DNA of 16,336 nt, taken from DASXBA01 sp046729895. Lineage in GTDB: Bacteria > Actinomycetota > Thermoleophilia > Solirubrobacterales > Thermoleophilaceae. Within the stretch, counting starts at the first letter, position 1. Every line of letters begins with the position of its first letter. Position numbers and translations under genes: made by a program. This document shows, piece by piece, positions 6,876 through 13,605 of this stretch. The stretch is taken from contig JBKPHP010000264.1 of assembly GCA_046729895.1 (NCBI GenBank), positions 1 through 16,336 on the forward strand. The letters run 5' to 3'. Below the pieces are notes generated by a model. It searched no databases, was not told the DNA's origin, and saw nothing but the letters and a program-made list of their open reading frames with translations.

Positions 6876-7585
6876 CTGTGGGCGTCAAGCCGGATCCTCC
6901 GGCTGACGCCGTTCAGGTGGTCACCATGCGGCGAGATCACCAGCACGCGGTAGGTCCCGTCACGGAAGACCCGGAAGGTCCGCCGGTAGCGCGAGCAGTT
7001 GAGCGTGTCGGGCCCCGGGTTGTAGTCGCGCAGGAAGGTGCGGCGGACCGTCCGCCAGCGATCGGTGGTCCGGTTGAAGCGCTGGATCCTGACGAGCGCT
7101 CCGTCGTGCTGGGGGCAGGCCCGGCCCCGGAAGCGGACCCGCTGACCGACCTCGGGCGTCCGGTCGCTGACGGCGCGGCTGACCCGGATCCGGACTCCGA
7201 CGGTCACGGGCGCGCTGAAGAGATTCGTCCCCACACGCCTCGTTCGGTAGCGGGTATTCACCGGTGGCCTGGCGGTGAACGAATAGGCCCCCTGAGCATC
7301 AGTCGTGTCTGTGCCGACGTTCACCCAGTTGCCGTCGAAGGGCCAGCGGTCCCTCTGCAGCCCGATGGTCTGGCCGGCGTTGTTCTGAGCCGTGTACCTG
7401 CCGAAGATCGAGGTCGTGCGGAAGTAGACGACCGGGTTCGGACTCGCGCCGATGGTCAGGCGGTTCTGCGGGCCGCCCTGGTGCCCGGGGCCACCCTGGT
7501 GCCCGGGCTTGTGGTGCGCCTGAGCGATGGCCGTGAGGGTCGCCAAGAAGGCGATGGATAGGACAAAGGCGACGGCACGCTTCAC
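6872..7585 (-). CDS. secreted protein of unknown function with two beta-sandwich-like repeats
   Basis: 237 residues. A clear signal peptide (VKRAVAFVLSIAFLATLTAI, with likely cleavage after AQA at about 23) leads to a His/Gly-rich stretch HHKPGHQGGPGHQGGP, then two regions that read as Ig/fibronectin-like beta sandwiches: about 40-125 (LTIGASPNPVVYFRTTSIFG ... DAQGAYSFTARPPVNTRYR) and about 128-235 (VTVGVRIRVSRAVSDRTPEV ... FRDGTYRVLVISPHGDH). Two cysteines, in RACPQHDG and LNCSRYRR, could form a disulfide. Such proteins are common and unassigned in Solirubrobacterales-type genomes. The GTG at 7585 has GGGAG five bases upstream and sets the signal peptide at the N-terminus. No enzyme motif is visible. 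The ends with the methyltransferase relic overlap by four bases. Confidence 0.78.
   Translation of the reverse strand: MKRAVAFVLSIAFLATLTAIAQAHHKPGHQGGPGHQGGPQNRLTIGASPNPVVYFRTTSIFGRYTAQNNAGQTIGLQRDRWPFDGNWVNVGTDTTDAQGAYSFTARPPVNTRYRTRRVGTNLFSAPVTVGVRIRVSRAVSDRTPEVGQRVRFRGRACPQHDGALVRIQRFNRTTDRWRTVRRTFLRDYNPGPDTLNCSRYRRTFRVFRDGTYRVLVISPHGDHLNGVSRRIRLDAHS
7473..7508 (-). repeat. two tandem 18-base units in the secreted-protein gene
   Basis: Two adjacent 18-base copies (7473-7490 and 7491-7508) differing at two positions encode the doubled GHQGGP element just after the signal peptide. It looks like an in-frame slippage duplication and could vary in copy number between strains. Confidence 0.7.
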
Positions 7586-7838
7586 CTGTGCTCCCTGCTG
7601 GCAGCGTCCGTGAGTCTCATCAGGCATCAAAACGCGCCGGAAAGGTGCAAGTTTCGGGGTTTGGCCAGCTAGGTGCATCGAAACAGGCGCGCGGCCCGTC
7701 CAAGGCCATCGGGCGGGAGCGCTTCGAGGTGATGTGCCGCGCCCTCGAGGACCTGCTCGACGACCTCGACCCAGCATCCTGGCGAACTACCGCGTACCCC
7801 CGCCCCCAGCCGAGGACGGCCCGTGAGCGGGTTCTCGG
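7586..7838. other. intergenic region with an orphan coding-like scrap
   Basis: About 250 bases between the end of tldE and the start of the secreted-protein gene. It must hold the promoter of the latter; no convincing -35/-10 pair is visible. On the plus strand, 7687-7770 reads as 28 codons (ARGPSKAIGRERFEVMCRAL then EDLLDDLD) that nearly all end in G or C, unlike the bases on either side, which suggests a remnant of a lost plus-strand gene. I do not recognise the protein. Confidence 0.35.
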
Positions 7839-9191
7839 CTACGCCCCGGACACGGACATCTCGGCGATCAGGAGCGGCACCGCCTTGACGCTGCCTCCGA
7901 ACGGGACCCAGCGCGCCTCCGAGCCCACCGCTTGCACGGCGCGCAGCATCGACACCAGGTCGCTCGCGATTGTCAGCTCGCGCACAGGCGTGCCCGGCTC
8001 GCCATCCTCGATCAGGCGGCCGCTGGCGCCCACGGAGAAGGTGCCGGATACCGGGTTGACGCCCGAGTGCAGCCCGGCCACGTCCGTCACCAGCAAGCCG
8101 TCGCCGGCCTGCTCGACGAGCCGATCGAGAGTCGCCTCGCCGGCGGCGAGCACCAGGTTCGTCGTGCCGACGGTTGGGGGCGAGCGGTAGGAGCCACGGG
8201 TGGCGTTGCCGGTCGTGCCGCGGCCCGCCTTGCGGGCCGTGCGAGTGTCGAAAAGGAAGGTCAGGAGGCGACCCTCCTCGATCAGTGAAGTCCGGCGGGT
8301 GGGCGAGCCCTCGCCGTCGAACGGGGCGCTGTCGGGCCCCTCGGGATCGGTCCCGTCGTCGATGAGCGCAAACGCGGCGTCCGCGACCTCCTCGCCCTCC
8401 TTGTCGGCGAAGAGCGATCGGCCGCGCTGGACCGCCTCCGCCGAGAGCATGCTTCCGATGAAACCGACGAACGAGGCGGCCACGAAGGTGTCGAGCACGA
8501 CGGGGCAGCGGCGGGTCTCGGGCGCCCGGGCGCCCACGAGCGCGAGCGCCCGTTCTGCGGCCTCCGTCCCGATCGCCTCGGCGTCGAGGTTCTCCGGGTC
8601 GCGGCCGAGCCCCACTCCGAGCCCGGTCATGAGGTCCGCTCCCTCCCCGGCGAACGCCGACGCGTACGCCCACGCCTGGGTCGACTGATAGCCGGCCGTG
8701 AACCCCCGGGAGTTGGACATCGCGACGCGGGCCTCGGCGTCCGAGTAGACCACGGTCTCCACCTGCGTCACGCCCGGGCGGGCCCGCGCCGCCCGCTCCG
8801 CCGCCAGCGCCAGCTCGACCTTGCGCTCGGTCGACCAGCCGGCGAGCGCCGGCGAGTGGAGCCCTTCCACCGGCGTGGCTCCGGGCTCGTCGGGCAGCCC
8901 GCCGTGCTCGTCGGGGTCGGCCACCTCGGCGGCCCCGCGGGCCGCTCGGGCGAGCTCGGCCACACCCCTGTCGCTCAGGTCGGTGCCGTACGCGTAGCCC
9001 ACTCGACCGTCCTCGAACGCCCGCAGGCCGAGTCCGCGGCCGCCGGCGTCGCTCAGGCTCTCGACGTCACCCTCGTAGACACGGACGTGGCGGCTCACCG
9101 TCTCCTCCGCCCAGGCCTCGGCGTCGCCGGCACCTGCGCCCAGCGCGGCCTCCACCGCCCGGCCGGCCGTGGCCTCGAGCTCGCCGCTCAC
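7839..9191 (-). CDS. tldE: TldE/PmbA-family protein (peptidase U62, non-catalytic partner type)
   Basis: 450 residues, the normal TldE/PmbA size. TldE forms a heterodimer with the zinc protease TldD, which unfolds and degrades or processes small peptides; in E. coli the pair matures microcin B17 and degrades CcdA. Family features seen: N-terminal region with ETVSRHVRVYEGDVESLSDA and GRGLGLRAFEDGRVGYAYGT, the middle SRGFTAGYQST, and the C-terminal peptidase-like fold with DGEGSPTRRTSLIEEGRLLT, TTGNATRGSYRSPP and VTDVAGLHSGVNPVSGTFSV. It lacks the HExxxH seen in its neighbour, as expected for the TldE partner. The GTG at 9191 overlaps the tldD stop as GTGA; the frame is open upstream but only as shadow of tldD. 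Last gene of its operon, with a 253-base gap after it. Confidence 0.92.
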   Translation of the reverse strand: MSGELEATAGRAVEAALGAGAGDAEAWAEETVSRHVRVYEGDVESLSDAGGRGLGLRAFEDGRVGYAYGTDLSDRGVAELARAARGAAEVADPDEHGGLPDEPGATPVEGLHSPALAGWSTERKVELALAAERAARARPGVTQVETVVYSDAEARVAMSNSRGFTAGYQSTQAWAYASAFAGEGADLMTGLGVGLGRDPENLDAEAIGTEAAERALALVGARAPETRRCPVVLDTFVAASFVGFIGSMLSAEAVQRGRSLFADKEGEEVADAAFALIDDGTDPEGPDSAPFDGEGSPTRRTSLIEEGRLLTFLFDTRTARKAGRGTTGNATRGSYRSPPTVGTTNLVLAAGEATLDRLVEQAGDGLLVTDVAGLHSGVNPVSGTFSVGASGRLIEDGEPGTPVRELTIASDLVSMLRAVQAVGSEARWVPFGGSVKAVPLLIAEMSVSGA

Positions 9192-10573
9192 GAACCCGTT
9201 CCCCCCACCGTCAGCTCGCGAATCCGGACGTGGGGCTGGCCTACGCCTGCCGGCACGGACTGGCCGCCCTTGCCGCAAAAGCCCGTGGCAATCTCGAGGT
9301 CGCTCGCGATGCCGTCCACTGCCCGCAGGGCCTCGAGGCCGTTGCCGACCAGCGTGGCGCCACGCACGGGAGACGTGACCTCGCCGTTTTCGATCAGATA
9401 CCCCTCCGAGACGCCGAAGACGAAGTCGCCGGTGGCCGGCTCCACCTGACCGCCCCCGAACGAGACCGCGTACAGCCCTCTCTGGACGTCGCCGATCAGA
9501 TCCTCTCGCGTGGCTTCACCAGGTCCGAAGTAGGTGTTGGTCATGCGCGGGATCGGCAAGTAGCGGAAGGACTCGCGTCTGCCGTTGCCCGTCGACTCGA
9601 CCCCGTCCTTTCGCGCGCGCAGCAGGTCGTACAGATAGGAGGTGAGCCGGCCGTCCTCGATGACCGTGGTCCGGCGGGTCGGCGTACCCTCGTCGTCGAT
9701 GCCGTCGCTCCCCCACTCGCCCTCGCGTCGGCCGTCGTCGTACGCGACCACTGAAGGCTCGGCGAGCTGCTCGCCGAGCTTGCCGGCGTAGACGCTCGCC
9801 CGCTTCTGGACGGCGTCAGCCTCGAGGCCGTGGCCCACCGCCTCGTGCAGCAGCACCCCGCCGAAGCCGTTCCCGACCACGACCGGGAGCCGCCCCGTGG
9901 GGGCGTCGCGCGCGTCGAGCATCGTCAGCGCCTTCCGGGCGGCGCTTTCCGCGACCTCCTCCGGACGCCCCTCGAGGAGCTCCCAGCCGACGTGTCCGCC
10001 GAGCGTGTCGGTGCCGGTCTCGACCCGCTCGGCTCGGCGGGCGACCACCTGGGCGCCGAGTCGGACCCGGGTGCGATCGTCGGCGGCGGCCCGCCCATCG
10101 GAGCCGAAGACCTCCACCCGGCGCCGGGCCTCGGAGTAGGCGATGCGCGCCTGGACGACGTCGCTCCCCGTCCCTCGGGCTGTCTCGTCGCACGCCCGCA
10201 GGACCTCCGCCTTCGCGGCGGCCTCCACCTCCTCCGGGCGCCGCCCCACGGGGTGGCCGTCGGCCGGCTGGACGCCAGCGATCGTCTCCGGCGCCCGGGC
10301 CTCGTCGCGCAGGGCCGCAGCGACCGAGTCGGCCACCCTTAGGAGGTCGGCCTCGTCGAGGCCGTCGACGTAGCCGAAGTAGCTGGAGTCGCCCTGCACC
10401 ACCCGCACCGACGCGCCCAGCTCGTGGCCCGCCTGCGGCCGCTCCACCCGGCGGTCGTCAAGGTTGAGCGCGAAGCCGGTCCGCTCCTCCACGTACAACT
10501 CGGCGAAGTCGCCCCCGCGACAGAGCGCTCGTTCCAGGACCCGCTGGGCCAGCTCAGGATCGAGCAGCGTCAT
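9188..10573 (-). CDS. tldD: TldD-family zinc metalloprotease
   Basis: 461 residues. The TldD subunit carries the active site of the TldD/TldE protease. The motif HEAVGHGLEAD begins at residue 243, giving HExxxH with His243, Glu244 and His248; the third zinc ligand of the family is probably Cys433 in GFCGKGGQ near the C-terminus. Other conserved elements are GNGFGGVLLHEA, DEGTPTRRTTVIEDGRLTSY, STGNGRRESFRYLPIPRMTN and FVFGVSEGYLIENGE. The ATG at 10573 has GAGGAGG seven bases upstream and sits in an ATGA overlap with the stop of the 78-residue protein; the longer open frame upstream is shadow. Order in the operon is roadblock-like protein, 78-residue protein, tldD, tldE. No modified-peptide (RiPP) enzymes are in the window, so the substrate is unknown. 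Confidence 0.94.
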   Translation of the reverse strand: MTLLDPELAQRVLERALCRGGDFAELYVEERTGFALNLDDRRVERPQAGHELGASVRVVQGDSSYFGYVDGLDEADLLRVADSVAAALRDEARAPETIAGVQPADGHPVGRRPEEVEAAAKAEVLRACDETARGTGSDVVQARIAYSEARRRVEVFGSDGRAAADDRTRVRLGAQVVARRAERVETGTDTLGGHVGWELLEGRPEEVAESAARKALTMLDARDAPTGRLPVVVGNGFGGVLLHEAVGHGLEADAVQKRASVYAGKLGEQLAEPSVVAYDDGRREGEWGSDGIDDEGTPTRRTTVIEDGRLTSYLYDLLRARKDGVESTGNGRRESFRYLPIPRMTNTYFGPGEATREDLIGDVQRGLYAVSFGGGQVEPATGDFVFGVSEGYLIENGEVTSPVRGATLVGNGLEALRAVDGIASDLEIATGFCGKGGQSVPAGVGQPHVRIRELTVGGTGS

Positions 10574-10806
10574 CGTGTCGCCTCCTCTGTCCGGTCCGTA
10601 CCCATTGCGAGCTGCACCAGCCGCTCGCAGGCGTCGAGCACGAGGTCGTAGCCGGCCGTCTCCGGTCGCAGCATGCGCGAGATCCCGGGCTCGTCGTAGA
10701 GCAGCACGCGCGGGGCGCGGTCGCGCTGGGCGCGGCGCACGGCCGCGGCGACGCCTTCGGCGATCCCGGTGGCCCGTCCGATCGGTCCCTTGCGGCGCTC
10801 CTTCAC
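10570..10806 (-). CDS. small conserved-looking protein of unknown function upstream of tldD
   Basis: 78 residues. I do not recognise a family. The N-terminus is basic (MKERRKGPIGRATGIAEGVA), followed by a likely helix with Arg/Gln (AAVRRAQRDRA), a beta-like core PRVLLYDEPGISRML, and a C-terminal segment AGYDLVLDACERLVQLAMGT with a single cysteine. No signal peptide or membrane helix. The GTG at 10806 follows GGAGGGG and overlaps the upstream stop (GTGA); its own stop overlaps the tldD ATG (ATGA). Such double coupling suggests equimolar production with TldD/TldE, so it could be a regulator, a chaperone-like adaptor or a substrate of the protease. These roles are guesses from position; that it is a real gene is well supported by coupling and GC-ending codons. 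Confidence 0.75.
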   Translation of the reverse strand: MKERRKGPIGRATGIAEGVAAAVRRAQRDRAPRVLLYDEPGISRMLRPETAGYDLVLDACERLVQLAMGTDRTEEATR

Positions 10807-11180
10807 GGCCCCTCCTGCAGGCCACGCAGCAGGACGCGCATGTCGTAGAGCATCAGCGATGCCAGCGCCGAACGGCGGGCCACCGCCACGAGCGTCCAGC
10901 GCGGGCCGCGGACGGCGAAGACCGAGCCGCCCAGCACCTGGGCCTCGAGCTCCGAGGGTGGCTCGTCCGCCGCCTTGTCCACGGCTCGCAAGAGCTCGCG
11001 CGCCGCCTCCGCGAGCTCCTCCCCGTCGGCCGAGCCGGCAGCGACGGAGCTGTCGCCGGGGGCCTCGAGTAGAAGCGCGGCTCTCGTGTCGGCCGAGAGC
11101 TCGACCAGGCGCTGGGGCACATCCGCCGGCGCGAGCGCACCGGCCGCGGGCCGGTCGCTCGGGCGCTGGGGATCCTCCAC
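10803..11180 (-). CDS. roadblock/LC7-like small protein
   Basis: 125 residues. After a Pro/Ala-rich start, VPQRLVELSADTRAALLLEA (strand and helix), a Gly/Ser turn, EELAEAARELLRAVDKAADE (helix), LEAQVLGGSVFAVRGPRWTL (strands) and VAVARRSALASLMLYDMRVL (final helix) follow the alpha/beta order of roadblock/LC7 proteins, which in bacteria usually work as dimers with small GTPases or as scaffolds. No GTPase gene is nearby. The GTG at 11180 is the only sensible start; no strong ribosome-binding site precedes it. It is first in the tld operon, only 18 bases from the divergent 46-codon membrane gene, so their promoters must overlap or lie inside coding DNA. Gene confidence is high; the fold assignment is from pattern and composition only. 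Confidence 0.72.
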   Translation of the reverse strand: MEDPQRPSDRPAAGALAPADVPQRLVELSADTRAALLLEAPGDSSVAAGSADGEELAEAARELLRAVDKAADEPPSELEAQVLGGSVFAVRGPRWTLVAVARRSALASLMLYDMRVLLRGLQEGP

Positions 11181-11198
11181 CGTGGGCAGAATAGCGGC

Positions 11199-11339
11199 GT
11201 GCCGCTGTCGCGAATCTCGTGGCTGGTGACGGTCGGGATCTGCCTGATCGCCGCCGTTCTCCTACTCCTCAACGGCTATTACGGCTACTCGGGCGTGCTG
11301 CTGGCGGTCGGCGCGGCGGCGGCGGTCAACCTCACCTGA
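11199..11339 (+). CDS. small two-helix membrane protein
   Basis: 46 codons from GTG at 11199 to TGA at 11337-11339. The protein opens PLSRISWLVTVGICLIAAVL, continues LLLNGYYGYSG and ends VLLAVGAAAAVNLT: two hydrophobic helices (about 8-24 and 31-43) joined by an Asn/Gly/Tyr turn. All but four codons end in G or C, which supports real coding. No clear Shine-Dalgarno sequence precedes it. It fills the only gap between two minus-strand operons, diverging from the roadblock-like gene by 18 bases and overlapping the end of the cation transporter gene by eight bases (11332-11339). Function unknown; short double-helix membrane proteins of this kind are frequent in actinobacteria. It could easily be missed by gene callers. 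Confidence 0.62.
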   Translation: MPLSRISWLVTVGICLIAAVLLLLNGYYGYSGVLLAVGAAAAVNLT

Positions 11340-12273
11340 CGGACTCCTCGGGCTCCAGGTGGATCAGCACGTCGGCTCCACGGAGGCGCCGGCGGATCTC
11401 GCCCTGCAGCTCGTGGGCCACCTCGTGCGCGCGGCGGAGGCTCGTGCCACCGCGGAACTGCACGTGCAGGTCCACGTAACGGCGGCTTCCCGCACGGCGG
11501 GCGCGAAGCTTGTGGAACCCGATCACCTCGGGAGCCCCGTACTCCTCGATCGCGCGTCTGACCGCGTCGAGCTCTTCCGGGGGCAGGGCCTCGTCCACCA
11601 ACACGCGCGACGTGCGGCTGAGGATCCGCACCCCGGCGACGACGATCGCGGCCGCGACCACCAGCGCGGTGGCCGGGTCGATCCAGCGCGCGCCGGTGAC
11701 CTGCACGAGCACGAGCGCGACGAGCACCCCTATCGAGGTGTAGGCGTCGGTGCGCAGGTGGGCCGCGTCGCCCTCGAGTGCCGCGGACTCGGTAACCGCG
11801 GCCCGCCGCTGGAGGTATGCGGACACCGCCAGGTTGGTCGCGGCCGAGAGGCCGATGACCGCAATGCCGACCCCCAGGGTGTCGACCTCCGCCCCCTGGA
11901 CGAGGCGGTGAATCGACTCGTAGACGATGATCGCCGCGCCGAGCAGGATCAGCATCCCCTCGATCGCGGCTGCCATGTTCTCGACCTTCTCGTGGCCGTA
12001 GGGGTGCGACTCGTCCGCCGGCTCGTCGGCCTTGCGGACTGAGAAGAAGGCGACCACCGACGCGATCAGGTCGATGCTCGAATGGACCGCTTCGGTGATG
12101 ATCGCGATCGACCCGGTGATCACGCCCGCGGCGAGCTTGAGCCCGATCAGGAGCGAGTTCGAGACGATCGACACGGCCGCGGCGCGTGTCTTGGGTGGCG
12201 CTTGGGCCGCCGGCCCCACCGCGCGGGCAGGCGTCCTGGCCGCCGTGGCGAACCTCGTGCGCGGGGAGCTCAT
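11332..12273 (-). CDS. cation diffusion facilitator (CDF) family metal transporter
   Basis: 313 residues with six predicted membrane helices and a cytoplasmic C-terminal domain, the standard CDF layout. CDF proteins export divalent metals (Zn, Co, Fe, Mn, Cd) by proton antiport. The metal site shows as HSSID (His64, Asp68) in helix 2 and HLRTD (His172, Asp176) in helix 5; HPYGHEK (90-96) is the conserved loop after helix 2. The C-terminal domain carries GFHKLRARRAGSRRYVDLHV and a late RAHEVAHELQ region, matching the dimerising ferredoxin-like domain. Histidine rather than aspartate at the first position of both pairs favours zinc-type selectivity, by family rule. ATG at 12273 has AGGAGG five bases upstream and overlaps the rdgB stop (ATGA). 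Last gene of the murI operon. Confidence 0.93.
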   Translation of the reverse strand: MSSPRTRFATAARTPARAVGPAAQAPPKTRAAAVSIVSNSLLIGLKLAAGVITGSIAIITEAVHSSIDLIASVVAFFSVRKADEPADESHPYGHEKVENMAAAIEGMLILLGAAIIVYESIHRLVQGAEVDTLGVGIAVIGLSAATNLAVSAYLQRRAAVTESAALEGDAAHLRTDAYTSIGVLVALVLVQVTGARWIDPATALVVAAAIVVAGVRILSRTSRVLVDEALPPEELDAVRRAIEEYGAPEVIGFHKLRARRAGSRRYVDLHVQFRGGTSLRRAHEVAHELQGEIRRRLRGADVLIHLEPEESVR

Positions 12274-12872
12274 CTGGGCCTCCTGAGGCGCGGCAGTCCG
12301 GGCTCCGGGATCCGCTCCAGAAGGGCCCGGGCGGCCCGGCCGCGGTGGCTGATCGCGTCCTTCTCCTCAGGGGCAAGCTCCGCCATGGTGCGACCGTCGC
12401 CGTAGTCGTCCGGCACGAACGCCGGGTCGTAGCCGAAGCCACCCTCGCCGCGGGGCTCGTGCGCGAGCACGCCCTCGCAGCGCCCCTCGACGAGCCGCTC
12501 TTCGCCGCCCGGCACCACGAAGGCCAGCGCGCACACGTATGCCACGCGCCGGTCGCCATCGTCCGGCACCTCGCGCAGCAGCCTGGCCAGGTTCTCCTCG
12601 TCGGTGGCCCGCTCCCCGGCGTAGCGGGCGGACCACACCCCGGGCGCCCCGCCCAGCGCGGCCGCCTCGATGCCCGAGTCGTCTGCAACGGCTGGCCGGC
12701 CGCTGGCGCCCGCCGCCGCGCGGGCCTTACTCAGGGCGTTGGCGGCGAAGGTCGTGCCCGATTCGGGTGGCAGCTCCACCTCAGCCGGCAGGGGCTCGAG
12801 CTCGTGCGGCCGCAGCAGCTCCTGGAGCTCCCGAAGCTTGTGGGGGTTGCGTGTGGCAAGGACAAGGTGCAC
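12270..12872 (-). CDS. rdgB: RdgB/HAM1 family non-canonical purine NTP pyrophosphatase
   Basis: 200 residues, full length. It hydrolyses dITP, ITP and XTP to monophosphates, keeping deaminated purines out of DNA and RNA. Motifs: HLVLATRNPHKLRELQELL at the N-terminus (Asn9, Lys12 of the substrate loop), ADDSGIEAAALGGAPGVWSA around 63-82 with the catalytic Asp65, GGFGYDPAF at 144-152 and SHRGRA at 175-180. The GTG at 12872 lies seven bases after the rph stop, and the N-terminus fits the family exactly. Its stop overlaps the start of the cation transporter gene. The order murI-rph-rdgB is a recurrent actinobacterial arrangement, so function and symbol are secure. Confidence 0.95.
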   Translation of the reverse strand: MHLVLATRNPHKLRELQELLRPHELEPLPAEVELPPESGTTFAANALSKARAAAGASGRPAVADDSGIEAAALGGAPGVWSARYAGERATDEENLARLLREVPDDGDRRVAYVCALAFVVPGGEERLVEGRCEGVLAHEPRGEGGFGYDPAFVPDDYGDGRTMAELAPEEKDAISHRGRAARALLERIPEPGLPRLRRPR

Positions 12873-12879
12873 CGGCCGG

Positions 12880-13605
12880 CTAGCCCACGGTCGCCGCGAC
12901 CGCCTGCTCCTGCGCCGCGCGCAGGCGCTCGATCCCGGACGCCGCCAGTGCCAGGAGCTCGTCGAGCGAGGCGCGCGACAGCGGCGTGCGCTCGGCGGTG
13001 GCCTGGACCTCCACGAGCCCGCCCTCCCCGGTCATGACGACGTTTGCGTCCACCTCCGCGGCGGAGTCCTCCGAGTAGTCGAGGTCGAGCAGAGCATTGC
13101 CCTCCACGACTCCGCAGGAGACCGCGGCCACGGAGCTCGTGAGCGGCGCCCGCTCGAGCCTGCCCTCGGAGACGAGGCGCCGCAGTGCCAGCTCCAGGGC
13201 CACGTAGCCGCCCGTGATCGCCGCGCAGCGCGTGCCGCCGTCCGCTTCCAGGACGTCGCAGTCGATCCAGACCGTGCGCTCGCCGAGCGTCTCGAAGTCG
13301 ATCACTCCGCGCAGGGAGCGCCCGATCAGCCGCTGGATCTCCACCGTCCGGCCGTCAGGGCGACCCCGAGCGACGTCCCGCTTCTTCCTCTCGCCCGTCG
13401 AGGCGGGGAGCATCCCGTACTCCGCGGTAACCCAGCCGCGGCCGCCCCCCGCGAGCCAGCGCGGTACCTCGTCCTCCACCGACGCGGTGCAGATCACGCG
13501 GGTGCCGCCCATCGAGATCAGCGCCGAGCCGGTTGCGGTGCTCATGAAGCCGGGCTCGATCGCCACCTCGCGCATCTCCTCCGGAGCGCGGCCGTCGCTC
13601 CTCAC
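12880..13605 (-). CDS. rph: ribonuclease PH (tRNA 3'-end processing)
   Basis: 241 residues, the usual length. RNase PH is a hexameric phosphorolytic exonuclease that trims tRNA 3' ends. The protein begins VRSDGRAPEEMREVAIEPGF, the classic start, then GSALISMGGTRVICTASVED, WVTAEYGMLPASTGERKKRD, GRTVEIQRLIGRSLR (RNA- and phosphate-binding arginines) and DCDVLEADGGTRCAAITG in the phosphate-binding core, with LDLDYSEDSAAEVDANVVMT near the end carrying the catalytic acidic residues. The GTG at 13605 overlaps the murI stop as GTGA and includes the conserved RxDGR; an ATG ten codons inside would cut it off. Followed after seven bases by rdgB. Confidence 0.96.
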   Translation of the reverse strand: MRSDGRAPEEMREVAIEPGFMSTATGSALISMGGTRVICTASVEDEVPRWLAGGGRGWVTAEYGMLPASTGERKKRDVARGRPDGRTVEIQRLIGRSLRGVIDFETLGERTVWIDCDVLEADGGTRCAAITGGYVALELALRRLVSEGRLERAPLTSSVAAVSCGVVEGNALLDLDYSEDSAAEVDANVVMTGEGGLVEVQATAERTPLSRASLDELLALAASGIERLRAAQEQAVAATVG

